Notes under the pieces: generated by a model | Database searches by the model: none | What the model saw: the letters and a program-made list of their open reading frames with translations, nothing else | What the model was told of the DNA's origin: nothing | Shown here: positions 29,589-39,884 of the stretch, piece by piece | How positions within the stretch are numbered: the stretch's first letter is position 1 | How the letters are laid out: the number at the start of each line of letters is the position of its first letter | Translations under genes and position numbers: made by a program | NCBI GenBank assembly: GCA_963754335.1 | Contig: CAVWFQ010000010.1 | Coordinates: forward strand, 372,001-436,000 | DNA from: JBBSDP01 sp963754335 | GTDB taxonomy: Bacteria; Planctomycetota; Phycisphaerae; Tepidisphaerales; Tepidisphaeraceae | DNA: 64,000 nt | Direction: 5' to 3'

Positions 29589-30059
29589 ATGACGAACCGA
29601 ACGAGCGCCGGTCTTCTCCTGTTTCGGGTTCGCCAGAACACCTTGGAAGTGTTGCTCGTCCATCCCGCCGGACCCTTCTGGAAAAATAGGGACGACGAAT
29701 CATGGTCGATCCCCAAGGGTGAAGCCGCCGACGGAGAGGACCTCCTCGAGGCGGCAAAGCGAGAATTCGCGGAAGAGACGGGCACCCGGCCGCAAGGCGA
29801 TTTCATTCCGCTCGCTCCCGTCAAACTCAAATCGGGGAAGATCGTCCACGCCTGGGCGATCCAAAGCGATCTGGATCCCGCTGCAATCAAGAGCAATACC
29901 TTCGAAATGGAATGGCCGCCGCGATCGGGGAAAAAGGTCAGGTTTCCGGAAGTCGATCGCGCCGCCTTCTTCGATCTTCAAACCGCCCGGCGGAAAATCA
30001 ATCCGGCTCAGGCCGCGTTCGTGACTGAGTTGGAAATGAAGTGGGCTCAAAAAGGCTGA
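29589..30059 (+). CDS. NUDIX hydrolase
   Basis: 156 residues from ATG 29589 (an in-frame ATG 29553 is a longer alternative). The NUDIX box reads G-EAADG-E-DLLEAAK-REFAEETG, a perfect match to Gx5Ex7REUxEExGU. 'SAGLLLFRVRQNTLEVLLVH' and 'WSIPKGE' are typical of the diadenosine-polyphosphate/NTP-pyrophosphohydrolase-like branch. Convergent with the hybrid kinase gene, four bases apart. Confidence 0.88.
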   Translation: MTNRTSAGLLLFRVRQNTLEVLLVHPAGPFWKNRDDESWSIPKGEAADGEDLLEAAKREFAEETGTRPQGDFIPLAPVKLKSGKIVHAWAIQSDLDPAAIKSNTFEMEWPPRSGKKVRFPEVDRAAFFDLQTARRKINPAQAAFVTELEMKWAQKG

Positions 30060-30063
30060 CAAT

Positions 30064-32162
30064 CTATCCCCCTCCGTGCGAGACCGAATGGGTCGCGACC
30101 GCCCGGAGCAACTCGTCGCCGTTCCATGGCGCGATTTTCAGGACGCGGCAAACGCTACCATCGAACCGAGTTCGTTCCTCCTCGGTCAGGTCGTGAGCCG
30201 TCGTGATAATGATGGGGATCGATCGCCAGCTTTCAGTTTCGCGCAGCTCGGCCACGAATTCAATTCCGTTCATCCGCGGCATCATCAGGTCCAGGAGAAT
30301 CAGGGCCGGCCGGCGCTCAGCTACGATGCGCAATGCTTCGACCCCGTCGTCCGCTTCCATCGTCTTCCAACCGTCGGCCGCAAGGGTTCGAACGATCAGA
30401 TCGCGGGCAGCAGGATCGTCCTCGACGACGAGAATTTGAAGGTCCGACTTATTCCGCCGGACCTGGTGGAGCACCTCGGCGAGGCGATTGCGGTCGATCG
30501 GCTTGACGAGATGTTCGGTGGCTCCCAGCGCCTCGCCGCGCGATCGATCATCCACCATCGTCACCATGATGACAGGGATCTGCGAAAGCCGGGGATCGGC
30601 CTTCAGGGAGCCAAGAACGTCCCAGCCGTCGGTCCCCGGCATGATGACGTCGAGCAGAACCGCAGCGGGCGCCTGCTCGCGGGCGAGCCGCAGGCCTTCG
30701 GCGCCGGAAGCCGCCGATACAACGCCATATCCCTGCCGAACAACAAAGCGGGATAAGAGCTCGCGGGCGTCGGCGTCATCGTCCACGATCAAAACAATCG
30801 GCGTGTCTGTTTTTCGGGCCGCACTCTCTGGCGAGTCCACCGCCTGCGTGGGCGGCGGTGATGCGAAAAGCGGCGCCCTTTTCGGTTCGGCCGTCACCTC
30901 GGCGGGAAGGTGGATCGTAAACATCGAACCCGCTCCCGCGGCGCTCTGAACCTGAATGTCGCCGCCGAGCAAGCGGCAGAATTGTCGGGTGATGGCCAAT
31001 CCCAATCCCGTCCCGCCCGGCCTTCGCCCCGAAGACGATTCGGCTTGCGCAAAGGGTTGAAACAGCCGGCCGATCTGCTCAGGCGCGATGCCGCAGCCCG
31101 TATCGCTTACCTGGAAGTTCAGCCAGTCCGCGCCCCCTTCTGTTTCACGCCATGCGGTAAACCGAACCATCCCCTGCTCGGTAAATTTTCCGGCATTGGC
31201 CAGCACGTTAACAAGGCATTGGCGAAGCTTGGTGGCGTCGCTTCGCATCGCTCCCAGTCCATCCGCTTCGACGGCGTCGAAACGGTTGCCGTTCGCCTCG
31301 ACCACGGGGCGGACCGTTGCAATCACGTCGCGCAGCAACGCCTTGACCTCGAACGTTTCCACGTGCAAACGAACCTTGCCCGCCTCGGCTTTGGAAAAGT
31401 CGAGCACGTCGTTGATGGTGGCCAGCAAATGCTTGCCCGCGATGCGGATCTTCTCCAGGTCCGCGATCGATTCGTCATGTCCGTCATCGCGTGCCTCTTC
31501 CTGAAGCATCTCGCTGTAGCCGATGATGGCGTTCAGCGGCGTCCGCAGCTCGTGGCTCATGTTGGCCAGAAAAAAACCCTTCGCCGCGCTCGCCTGCTCC
31601 GCCGCGACGCACGCGCTGTCCGCGGCCTGCCGGGCGGCGATCAACTCCGCCTCGGCCAAACCACGTTCGGCCGCCACGCGCCGCGATTCAAATTGCAGCA
31701 TTACCTGCCGGGCCAGCGCCCCCAGAGCCTCGCGTTGCGGCCCGGAAAGATCGCGCGGAATCGGATCAAAAACGCACAGCGCCCCCAGCGCGTATCCATC
31801 CGGCGTGAGAAGCGGCTGTCCCGCATAAAAACGAATGTGCGGCTCCCCCAGCACCATCGGATTCTCCGCAAACCGCGAATCGATCCGCGCATCGCGAATA
31901 ACGAAGGGTTGATCCGGCTGGAGAATCGCATGAGCCGTGAACCCAATGTCCCGCGGGATCTCGGGAAAGATCCATCCGATTCTCGACTTGCCCCACTGCC
32001 GCGCGGCTCCGACCAGGCCGATGAGGGCCATCGGCGTGCCGCAAATCAGAGAAGCCAGAAAAGTCAGGTCGTCAAAGTCACGTTCCGTTTCGCTGTTGGC
32101 TGAAGCGTAGCGCACAGCGCCTCGAGCCGGGCGGATTCATTGGCGGGGATGGGAGCTTTCAT
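30064..32162 (-). CDS. hybrid histidine kinase GAF-HisKA-HATPase-REC-REC (one frameshift near N-terminus)
   Basis: The open frame begins at GTG 32115, but upstream ATG 32162 gives 'MKAPIPANESARLEAL', the normal N-terminus of this GAF-kinase class. A one-base change near 32116 joins them ('LEAL' to 'RYASANSETERDFDDL'). Order: GAF (~20-150), coiled coil, HisKA with phospho-His in 'MSHELRTPLNAIIGY', HATPase boxes 'NVLANAGKFTEQG', 'SDTGCGI' and 'GGTGLGLAI'. Two receiver domains follow ('LIVDDDAD'...'DVIMPGTDG' and 'LVVEDDPA'...'DLMMPRMNG'). No transmembrane segment, so cytoplasmic sensing. No output regulator adjacent. Confidence 0.88.
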
Positions 32163-32646
32163 ACGGTGCGAGATCCGGATTTTACATCGACGACGTTTTC
32201 AAGCCCAGGGATTTGAACTGACCCGCTGACACTGCGCCCGAGATTCTAAAATTGAGCGACCCGATCCTTCGCCATTCGACCGCCATCCTTGGGTTTGCGC
32301 TCCTTTGACAGGGTCTCCGCACCGCACAATGCGCTGAAATGTGCAGGATTCTTAGCTTGTTTCGTCACAGCAAATATAATCTCCAATACCTCGCGTCGAT
32401 TAGTCGGCGAGCAATTCACCTCTTCACTTTCGGCGCGATGGCCGCATTTGGCCGGTTTTGGCCGCTTTTACGCCGATTTTCCACTCGCACGCTCCAGCAA
32501 CTCTTCGCACTTCCGGCTCCTGGCTCCTGGCTTCTTCCCATTAGTTCGCATACTGTTAGGATGCATATGGCGTGCCAAAGTTAGTCGAAAATGAAAAAAT
32601 ATTTCGCGGTGAATATTGGACAGCTAAATCCATTGGCGGCCCGATG
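32163..32646. other. non-coding stretch, nothing convincing
   Basis: No protein-like frame. It contains one direct 'GGCTCCTGGCTCCTGGCTTC' repeat at about 32515, related to the block at 58.3 kb. Confidence 0.4.
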
Positions 32647-33054
32647 TTAGCCGCCATCGGGCGAGGGGGAACGGGACCGAGCCGAATCCAGCTTTCGAAA
32701 TCGCTTCTGCTGAAGCGGCAGTTGTGTGCGCACGCACGAATGCCAAATCGCGCTTTCCGTATGGGCGCTTCGTTCCTTCGGACGTTTCATCGAATGGATA
32801 GCGAAATCACGGGACGATCGGCTTGTGATAATCACGGCAATTGTTTCCGATGTGCGCCTGGCTGCGGCGAAATCGCCTGTACGCGCCTGGATCATGACGA
32901 TGTTTTTTAACATATCGGCTTTTTCATCGTCATTATCAATCTTCCCCGCCGACTCCAGGGCCTCCTTGATGATCGCGCTGCTGCTGACTCCCGCCGCGAA
33001 GTTGGTGGAAACCCGCGACCCGAGCAGGAGACCAACGACGCAAAAGATGCGCAT
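32647..33054 (-). pseudogene. secreted helical-repeat protein, truncated remnant
   Basis: 135-codon frame starting with a signal-like segment (MRIFCVVGLLLGSRV...). It then gives a repeat pattern 'ALESAGKIDNDDEKADMLK' and 'IVMIQARTGDFAAARRTSET', resembling families made of tandem 'IA.AQA..GD..GA..TA..I' units. After ~70 residues the frame stops looking protein-like, and alternative frames carry scraps of the same pattern. Probably the decayed or frameshifted start of a longer repeat protein. Confidence 0.35.
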
Positions 33055-33316
33055 CCGACGTTCGAAAAATTAATCATCGAAAGCTCCTTTTCGTCCGCTC
33101 AGCAGATTGGCCGGCGAAATCTCCAAACCTGATCGCCAGTCGCTGCACAATCCGAACCATTGGATGACGCTATCTCCCACCGACGCGCAGAGGACCGCAA
33201 AGAGCAGAAACTGCGGCAGATAGGCAGCGCAAAGGAACTCCTGAATCGCTGCAAACTTCAATGACGATCAGGGTCTGATCTGGCCGGCATTTACCCGCGA
33301 TCGGCGGGCGCTGCCT

Positions 33317-33439
33317 TCACACATTCCGTTTCGCCCACCAAAACAGCAAGGCGAAAAAGAGAAGGCAAACCAGCCCCAGGTCTCGAGCCGCCGAGACCAT
33401 TTCAAACCCGTCGGACAGAATCAGAAATCCGGACAACAT
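33317..33439 (-). CDS. possible 40-residue membrane peptide
   Basis: ATG 33439 preceded at ~8 bases by GTGGAG. Translation 'MLSGFLILSDGFEM' then one hydrophobic helix 'LGLVCLLFFALLFWWAK', and stop. Could be a PEP-CTERM-like or small membrane peptide; no homology known to me. Weak call. Confidence 0.25.
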   Translation of the reverse strand: MLSGFLILSDGFEMVSAARDLGLVCLLFFALLFWWAKRNV

Positions 33440-33830
33440 TTTTTCTCCACAAAGGTGCGCAGCCAGCCACGGAAATGCATCTGTCTGGCGTTTATCTTTC
33501 GATCGGCCTGGAAGCGGTCGGACTTGCGACGTGTACGGGCATCAGCCCGGCACGTCGTTACATGATTATCGCTTGAATCGATCGCAAAAAAAAGAAAAAA
33601 GGGGTTTGCTGACAGACGGAATGCGCCCAATGAAGGCCGATCGTTGGGCAATCCCAGAGGCTTATGCGGTTCGTGCGGGCTGGCGAGTATGCACGAAGCG
33701 AATCGCGCGCCTCGGGACCCGGATTCTTCTGGGTCATTTATTCTTCGCTTAAACAATGACGAAGTGAAGACCAGATTGAAGTTCGCGCTATTTTTTGCTC
33801 CCGAAGCTTTCCCTGCCCATACTGGAGCGC
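33440..33830. other. non-coding stretch, nothing convincing
   Basis: No credible gene. A purine-rich AAAAAAAAGAAAAAAGGGG run lies near 33586. Confidence 0.35.
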
Positions 33831-34759
33831 ATGAAAGCCAACCGCCCGTCCTGCCGGCTCATCATCGCTCTTCTGTTAACGCTTTCTGCTCTCGCGTCCG
33901 CGGCGCCCAACCCACCGCTGCCGACGCCGGGCGATCTTCAGGAAATGTACAAGGCGGGTCAGTATCGCGTCTGCCTTCAGCAGATCGCCCGGGTGCTGCA
34001 ACTGAGCGGGGACGCAGCCAAGCCATACGATCCGAACGCCTTGTTGCTTCTGAGAGGGTATTGCCTGGTTCAGCTCAACGACAAGCCGACGGCGTTGATG
34101 GCATTTGCCAAGGCGGGAAAGTCGACCGACGTTGCGCAGGCGTCTGAGGCCCGGGCCATGATCCTGCTGCTGCACGGAGCAACGGGACATCGTTCATGCC
34201 TCCGGGCGGCGGCACGGCGCTGAACATGCTTGATCCGGCGGATCAAAAAAAGGGGATGATGCTTTTGTTTGAGGATGGACTGAAAGCCGCCCAACCGGAA
34301 ATTCGCCGAGCGCTCGGCGCCGACAGCCTGGTGCCGTGCATCGATCTGCTTCCGCGGATGAAAGATTTGTATGCGCTGGAAAAAACCGGATCGGGAGCAG
34401 ACGGACAAACACGGCCAATCCTCATGCAGTTGGGGGAACACGCCCGCACGCTGATGATGCGTGAGCTGGACCTGCTCGATCAGCGCATCTCCGCCACGCA
34501 GGATCAGGCAAACCAGACGGTCAACCTTGGCGCCGGCTCAGGGCAATGGTGGTGGGGAGCGGCGCGGCGGGGACTCTGGTCAAGCGATCGGGACAATCTC
34601 CGTGCCTGGACCGACTATGCAAATAAGATCCTCGAAACCGCGCAACGCGGACGGATGCTCGCGATCAATTTCGGCGGCACCGGGGAGAAATGGGATCCGG
34701 TCATTTCCAAAGCAGTGCAGGTCGGCGCGCATGCCGATCAGGTGCTAGCAGCGGAATAG
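33831..34759 (+). CDS. secreted hypothetical protein (one frameshift)
   Basis: ATG 33831 gives a signal peptide 'MKANRPSCRLIIALLLTLSA' (cleavage near 'ASAAP'), then 'LQEMYKAGQYRVCLQQIARV' and a TPR-like helical segment. A frame change near 34190 leads to 'LDPADQKKGMMLLFEDGL', 'RPILMQLGEHARTLMMREL' and a final 'VGAHADQVLAAE'. About 308 residues in all. The first half looks like a TPR protein; the second is unrecognised. Exported to the periplasm by inference. Confidence 0.55.
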
Positions 34760-34821
34760 CGGGCGCGGGACTCCGGGTCAAATCCCCAACTGCGACAAGT
34801 TCCATCTTTCTATACGATCTT

Positions 34822-34896
34822 CCCCGTGTAGCCGGTGAGCTTGCTCACCGTTTTCTCTTCCGGCAAAACGGTGAGCAAGCTCACGGCTACACGGGG
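34822..34896. repeat. hairpin CCCCGTGTAGCCG(G)TGAGCTTGCTCACCG
   Basis: Near-perfect inverted repeat: CCCGTGTAGCCGGTGAGCTT on the left, AAGCTCACGGCTACACGGGG on the right, with an inner palindrome GGTGAGC...GCTCACC in each arm and a ~15-base loop. Located between convergent genes, so it may serve as a bidirectional terminator. Confidence 0.85.
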
Positions 34897-34922
34897 TACA
34901 ATTTTCCGTCTGGAAATCTGCC

Positions 34923-35498
34923 CTACTCCGAATCCTCTTCTCCCCGAGCGTCCCCGCGACTGATTTCCCCGGCGAATGAGTCTTCGCTCATATGACTGTT
35001 TGTAGCGGCGTCGCTGCCGCGAGCCACGTCGTCTTCCTCGACGCCTCGGGAAAAAGTCGTTCCCTTTACGCGGGGGACTTCCGTCAAAGGTTTGCGAGCG
35101 CGGTGGGATGGATTTGAATCCTGCGTCGCTTCGTCGGCGCGCCGGGCTCCGGATGTGCTATCGAATCCGTCCGGGCCGCTGATGGCGAGTCCGGCTCCGC
35201 CGTCGCCGACGCCGATGACATCGACGTCCAGGTCGCCGCCGGTGCTCGATCCCGGTCCCGAGGCGGGGCCACCCACCCCGTGATCGCGGACTCCGTCCTG
35301 CTCGAAGTCAGCTTCCTGGGCTGCGCCGGGATCGGCGTGCTTCGTATGGTTGGAGGCGTAATCCAATTCGGCGCGCGATCCGTCGACGGGCACGCCGAAA
35401 TCTCCTTTCCCACCGATATTTCCCGAATTGCTCCCTGGATGGGGTGTGGTTGATGCAGGCATTTGCGATTTGCCCTTTTTCGAACGTGACTTTTTCAT
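34923..35498 (-). CDS. acidic, low-complexity protein, probably disordered
   Basis: 191 residues from ATG 35498, with AGGAG six bases upstream; an in-frame extension to 35570 is less likely. N-terminus basic ('MKKSRSKKGKSQMPAS'), the remainder rich in Gly, Asp, Glu and Ser. Stretches such as 'ELDYASNHTKHADPGAAQEA', 'GDLDVDVIGVGDGGAG' and 'DEATQDSNPSHRA' appear. No fold or family recognised; composition suggests an intrinsically disordered protein. Confidence 0.55.
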   Translation of the reverse strand: MKKSRSKKGKSQMPASTTPHPGSNSGNIGGKGDFGVPVDGSRAELDYASNHTKHADPGAAQEADFEQDGVRDHGVGGPASGPGSSTGGDLDVDVIGVGDGGAGLAISGPDGFDSTSGARRADEATQDSNPSHRARKPLTEVPRVKGTTFSRGVEEDDVARGSDAATNSHMSEDSFAGEISRGDARGEEDSE

Positions 35499-35548
35499 GA
35501 ATCGCTCCTGGTAAAATTTCTCGAAAGCGTTCCCGCCTCCCCGCATGA

Positions 35549-36570
35549 ATGGATACAATGCATGTGCCATCCATGCAGATCGACCCCGAATTATTCAGGC
35601 TTAATAACTGCTGGAATCTGATTCGATTCTTCTGCCTGATCTGCGCATTGACGATCGGCCCGACGGGTTTGATTGCGCTTGCGGCTGATGCCGATGCTGC
35701 AAGCGGTGACGCCGGCAATCCGGCCGTCGCGCTGGAACCCGGTGTTGAGCCGGTGTGGCACTTCACGTCTTACCTCAAAGGCACGACCTCTCAGGTGCGC
35801 CAGCAAATCAATGGCGAAGTCGAACGGCTGATGGCCAGGACCCGCGCCACGAAAAAAGCCATCGCAGATTATAAGGCAGCCATCAAGGCAGATGAAAAGG
35901 TGAGCATCGACCGGCTTCACAATGACGGCCGATACGTTCAGCAAAAAGCAGACTTGAAGCAGGCCGAAGCCGATCTGGAGACCGCCCGGAAAACCGGCAC
36001 GCCACAGGATCGCCTGGACGCCAGCGCACGCTGCAATCATCTTCGCGCCTCGATCGAGCAGACGGAAAGCGATGCGATGGCGAAAGACCAGGCGCTCACC
36101 GACGACCGAGACGCGCTCAAAGAGCAGACGGCGGGATTGAAGAGACATACCGAGGCGCTCGAGCGGCGCAAAAATGGCGTGATACGCTGGTTGACGCGAT
36201 CCAAACCTCCACGCGCCTCAACTGGCCTCTCAACCCCGGCAGTGCCGGCGTGCTCGGGAAGGTGACGCCAATTCAGATCATCGACGACCACAGCATGCTG
36301 ATCGAATACGAGGCATTCGAAGAAGTTGGCAAAGGGGGCGAAAAAGAGGAACTCCAGCAGGTTGATGTCATCCCACACCGCGTGAAGCTGCTGGTTTCGG
36401 GGTTCGATACCAAGGGACTTGCCGAAAAGAAGGCGGTCCTGATCGACAAGACTTTCTCCGTGCAAAAAACGGATGACAACGGCCGATATGTGGTCGCCCC
36501 GACGCCCCATTCGGCGATCGATGATTTTTTTGAAAAGGTGATCCCCCTTCGGACCATCCCCGACGAATAG
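35549..36570 (+). CDS. secreted coiled-coil protein (one frameshift)
   Basis: ATG 35549 (or ATG 35573). Hydrophobic signal 'LIRFFCLICALTIGPTGLI', then a long charged helical region ('QVRQQINGEVERLMARTRAT', 'LKQAEADLETARKTG', 'ALTDDRDALKEQTAGLKRHT') of coiled-coil character. A frame change near 36200 leads into a beta-like C-terminal domain ('GKVTPIQIIDDHSMLIEYEA', 'VKLLVSGFDTKGLAEKKA') ending at 36570. About 340 residues. Family unknown; divergent from the acidic protein. Confidence 0.55.
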
Positions 36571-36613
36571 TCGCGGCGAAGCGGATTGACCTAACGCGGC
36601 AAAATTTTACTTG

Positions 36614-36642
36614 TTGCGCGAATCCCTTGTTTCGACTACACT
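36614..36642 (+). promoter_or_regulatory. possible sigma-70-like promoter
   Basis: TTGCGC, 17-base spacer, TACACT, ending 21 bases before ATG 36663 of the ankyrin gene. The -35 box is weak. Confidence 0.3.
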
Positions 36643-36662
36643 TGGGGTCGGCGGATTGAGGA

Positions 36663-37541
36663 ATGGGACTCGGCGCGTATTGCGCACGAGTGGGAATACC
36701 GATAAATGAACCGGGGGTTATTTGGTGCTTCCGGATGTTTGCCCATTCGAAATCTGATGATTTTCGCATCGTCCGCGGCCGCGCATTCGGCGCCTGCGCG
36801 GTCATCGAAATGACGTTTTTGCTGGCGATCGGTGGATGTGCCGCGGCGGATCATTCTCCGACCTGGGTCGATCACCTGCTATTGGATGCAGCGGCGTCGG
36901 GAGATACGGGTCGCGTCAAGTCCGCCTTGGCCCGGGGCGCGCTAGTGAGTTCTGCCGATCGGGACGGTTTTACGGCGCTTCATTGGGCGGTCAGCGAGGG
37001 AAATACTTCGCTCGCCGAACTGCTGGTCGATCGCGGCGCTCCGGTGAATGCCGTGGATGAAGACGGTCGTACGCCGCTTCATCGGGCGGCGCAATTAAAC
37101 CGCCTGGCCATGCTCAAGATGTTTGTCGCCCGCGGCGTACCCCTGGACGCGAAGGACCTGGACGGGAATTCATCGCTGCTGCTGGCGATGGCCGAGGGGC
37201 ATTCGGATGCGGCCGACGTGCTGATCGCCGGAGGGGCGGACGTTTCGCTGGCGGACCGCGAGGGGCGCACGCCGTTGCATTGGGCCGCCAAGCGAGGTCA
37301 TCCTGAGCTGGCGCGAGCGTTGCTTGACCATGGGGCGAAGGTGGATGCGCGGGATGAGGAGAGCCGGACGCCTCTTCACTGGGCCGCGGCGGCCGGGAAC
37401 GCGCCGGTGGCCGCCCTGCTGATCGAGCATGGCGCCAGTGTCGGAGCCCGCGACGATGAGGGAACGACGCCGCTGCTTCTGGCGTCGCGCTCCGGCGATT
37501 CGCGCCTGTCGCGCATGCTGAGCGACGCCAATCGGCAGTAG
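36663..37541 (+). CDS. ankyrin-repeat lipoprotein
   Basis: Open frame from ATG 36663; ATG 36735 or 36810 are alternatives because the secretion signal 'VIEMTFLLAIGGC' with a lipobox Cys lies at residues ~48-58. After it come about seven ankyrin repeats ('DGFTALHWAVSEGNTSLAEL', 'DGRTPLHRAAQLNRLAML', 'EGRTPLHWAAKRGHPELARA' and so on) to the C-terminus. Such proteins mediate protein-protein contact; here probably at the cell envelope. The gene precedes rho. Confidence 0.8.
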   Translation: MGLGAYCARVGIPINEPGVIWCFRMFAHSKSDDFRIVRGRAFGACAVIEMTFLLAIGGCAAADHSPTWVDHLLLDAAASGDTGRVKSALARGALVSSADRDGFTALHWAVSEGNTSLAELLVDRGAPVNAVDEDGRTPLHRAAQLNRLAMLKMFVARGVPLDAKDLDGNSSLLLAMAEGHSDAADVLIAGGADVSLADREGRTPLHWAAKRGHPELARALLDHGAKVDARDEESRTPLHWAAAAGNAPVAALLIEHGASVGARDDEGTTPLLLASRSGDSRLSRMLSDANRQ

Positions 37542-37762
37542 CCCCGGCATTTCGCGAGGTTTTCTCGCATCGATTGCGTTGACTCCAGGCTGAGTTTCTG
37601 TATCTTCACTGATCTACAGAGGGCATGCATCCAACGGCCCGCCCAAAGCGGCCGTCGCACCTTGCGAGAAGCTCAGCACTTTGACCAAGAGGGTTTTTCC
37701 CCGCACTGCGCGGTGGAAGGTGGCGGCCGACAGGTCGCCAATACCAGATTGACGGACTGCGA

Positions 37763-38857
37763 ATGAACAACGGACATGTCGAAGGGATCCTGCAGTTCAC
37801 CGATGAACGACAGGACGGCCAGCTCCGGGATCCCGCCCACCCGCTGAGGCCCGCGCACGGCAATCTGCTTGTCGCCCGTCATCTCATACGGGAAATGCGC
37901 CTGCGTCCCGGCCTGCTCCTCAGCGGGATGCCCAAGGGGCGGATGCTCAACCGGATTGAGACGATCGAAGGACGGCCTCCCGATGACTATATCGGCAGGG
38001 TGGGGATGTACGACGCCACCGCCCTGGACCCGCAGCCGGTCATGCGGCTCGAACACAATCCTGCCGAGTTGACCACCCGAATCATCGATATCCTCGCTCC
38101 CGTCGGCTTTGGGCAACGTGGACTCATCGTCGCTCCGCCGCGAACGGGCAAGACGATCCTGATGCAGAACATCGCCAAAGGCGTGCATGCAAACTATCCC
38201 CACGTCCAGCTCGTCCTGCTGCTGATCGACGAACGTCCCGAAGAAGTCACGGACATGAAGCGAAACGTGCCGGGCACGGTCTACGCCTCTTCCAATGACA
38301 ATACCGTCGATAAGCATCTGGATCTGGCCCAGCTCGTCATCGAGCGCTGCAAGCGGCAGGTCGAGTTCGGCGCGGATATCGTGGTGCTGATGGACTCGCT
38401 CACGCGCGTCGGGCGCGCATTCAATACCGGCGGCCCCAGTGGCGGACGAACGCTCTCCGGCGGACTGGACAATCGCGCCCTGGAAATTCCCAAACGCCTT
38501 TTCGGCGCCGCCCGGAAACTCGAGAACGGGGGAAGCCTCACGATCCTGGCGACCTGCCTGATCGACACCAACAGCCGGATGGATCAGGTGATCTTTGAGG
38601 AGTTCAAAGGGACCGGCAACATGGAATTGACTCTCGACCGGAACCTTTCCAACCAGCGGATCTATCCCGCCCTCAACATCGCCGAATCCGGCACCCGAAA
38701 GGAAGAGATTCTGCTCGACGAGCGGCAGCTCGCCGCCAGCCGATCAATCCGCCGGCATCTCACCACCATGAATCCCGCCCAGGGAATGAAGACGCTGATC
38801 GAGGTGCTTTCGAAGAACAAGACCAATCAGGCGCTGTTCAGCACGATGCGGGTGTAG
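37763..38857 (+). CDS. rho: transcription termination factor Rho, short form
   Basis: 364 residues, intact. The Rho RNA-binding CSD is present from residue ~5 ('HVEGILQFTD', 'HGNLLVARHLIREMRLRPG') and is followed by the ATPase. Walker A is 'VAPPRTGKTIL' (~124-134), Walker B 'DIVVLMDSLTRVGRAF', and the Q/R-loop region 'GPSGGRTLSGGLDNRAL'. The ~50-residue N-terminal helical bundle of E. coli Rho (419 residues) is missing, and upstream sequence offers no in-frame extension with a start. Function as hexameric RNA helicase-terminator is likely; a second, longer Rho elsewhere is possible. Confidence 0.88.
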   Translation: MNNGHVEGILQFTDERQDGQLRDPAHPLRPAHGNLLVARHLIREMRLRPGLLLSGMPKGRMLNRIETIEGRPPDDYIGRVGMYDATALDPQPVMRLEHNPAELTTRIIDILAPVGFGQRGLIVAPPRTGKTILMQNIAKGVHANYPHVQLVLLLIDERPEEVTDMKRNVPGTVYASSNDNTVDKHLDLAQLVIERCKRQVEFGADIVVLMDSLTRVGRAFNTGGPSGGRTLSGGLDNRALEIPKRLFGAARKLENGGSLTILATCLIDTNSRMDQVIFEEFKGTGNMELTLDRNLSNQRIYPALNIAESGTRKEEILLDERQLAASRSIRRHLTTMNPAQGMKTLIEVLSKNKTNQALFSTMRV

Positions 38858-38873
38858 GGTTTCAATTCTCCGC

Positions 38874-38978
38874 CATTGAAAGTTGAACGTTGGACGTTGA
38901 GCGTTGAACGTTTATTTCGAATGGGAAAAACGTTCAACGTCGAACGCGCAACTTTCAACGTTCAACTGAAAATGCAAT
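38874..38978. repeat. hairpin built of AACGTTGAACGTT-type units
   Basis: Left arm carries AGTTGAACGTTGGACGTTGA and GCGTTGAACGTTT; right arm carries AAACGTTCAACGTCGAACGC and GCAACTTTCAACGTTCAAC. They can pair over ~35 bases with a ~15-base loop. Lies just after rho and before a convergent lipoprotein gene. Confidence 0.8.
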
Positions 38979-39002
38979 TGCCGCGCTACTGCCGCCTCCC
39001 GA

Positions 39003-39878
39003 CTACGACCCCGGCGGCAGGAACTTCTCCCCGACGGCGTAGGCGTGCGGCACCAGAAGCAAGATCACCTCATTGAGGCCGGCATGTCCCGGCTTGACCA
39101 GGAACGTGCGGCCGAGGCTGGTAGGCCATCTCGCGGTGCGCGACGGACCCAGGATCAGGAAATGTCCCGGAGCAATGTCCGTAGCAAGTTGCAGATCGAT
39201 GATCTGCTCGGGTCGAACCAGCGCAATTTCCCGTTCTTCGTTCAGAACGGTCACCTCGAAGTGTTTCCTTAATCCGCGGATTAACGGGCAAACCCGCACC
39301 CTGGCAAAGCCGGGTTTGGCCAGCAAGGCCCTGAAATCGATGGCCAGAACGTTGTCGCATTTCTCGAAGGTTCGTCCGTAGAGGATGTTGTTGTCGTCGA
39401 AGTAGAAAAGATCCTGGTAATCCACACCGCTCCTGAGCGGGATTTCCATTTTCCCTTCCATGGCCGGCGTGGCGGTTCCATGGATGCCTGCCGCCTTGTG
39501 CTTTTCGATCAACGACTTGAAATAATTCCAGTCCTCGTCCTGGGCGATGCCGACGCGCACGCCATTTTTCACGAGGACGTCGTAGTCGGCGGGATTGATC
39601 TGGGTTTCATCGACGCGTTTCCAGAATTCGTCGTCGCGGCTGAGGGCCCCGAATGGCACTTCGAGCTGATAGATGTCGAGCTGGACCACGTATGGCCCGT
39701 GTTGCGGACTGGTTGGCGCATCGGAGAATTCGGCGGCGTGAGTGACTGAAGAATCGCCGGGAGGGACGACAGCCGTATGCGCTGCGTTATCAGAAGAATT
39801 GCCCGCGCCGGGTCGCGCCGCCATCTCGGGGCAACCGCTCAGACAGAGCAGACTGAGAATCGCCCATGAACGTTTCAT
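39003..39878 (-). CDS. lipoprotein, unknown
   Basis: 291 residues, intact, ATG 39878. The signal 'MKRSWAILSLLCLSGC' ends in a lipobox Cys. A Ser/Pro-rich linker follows, then a beta-rich domain ('YVVQLDIYQLEVPFGAL', 'VLVKNGVRVGIAQDEDWNYF', 'EQIIDLQLATDIAPGHFLIL'). The pattern 'LDIYQLEVP..A.S..D.FWK..DE' is seen in planctomycete lipoproteins of unknown role. Seven bases downstream of argD on the same strand. Confidence 0.65.
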   Translation of the reverse strand: MKRSWAILSLLCLSGCPEMAARPGAGNSSDNAAHTAVVPPGDSSVTHAAEFSDAPTSPQHGPYVVQLDIYQLEVPFGALSRDDEFWKRVDETQINPADYDVLVKNGVRVGIAQDEDWNYFKSLIEKHKAAGIHGTATPAMEGKMEIPLRSGVDYQDLFYFDDNNILYGRTFEKCDNVLAIDFRALLAKPGFARVRVCPLIRGLRKHFEVTVLNEEREIALVRPEQIIDLQLATDIAPGHFLILGPSRTARWPTSLGRTFLVKPGHAGLNEVILLLVPHAYAVGEKFLPPGS

Positions 39879-39884
39879 ACCACC

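Noticed and set aside
30910..32103. 397-codon plus-strand frame
   Set aside because: Antisense shadow of the hybrid histidine kinase; no domains.
32195..32230. GGGATTTGAAC, resembling a tRNA T-loop on the minus strand
   Set aside because: The T-stem does not pair well and no acceptor, D or anticodon arms fit around it.
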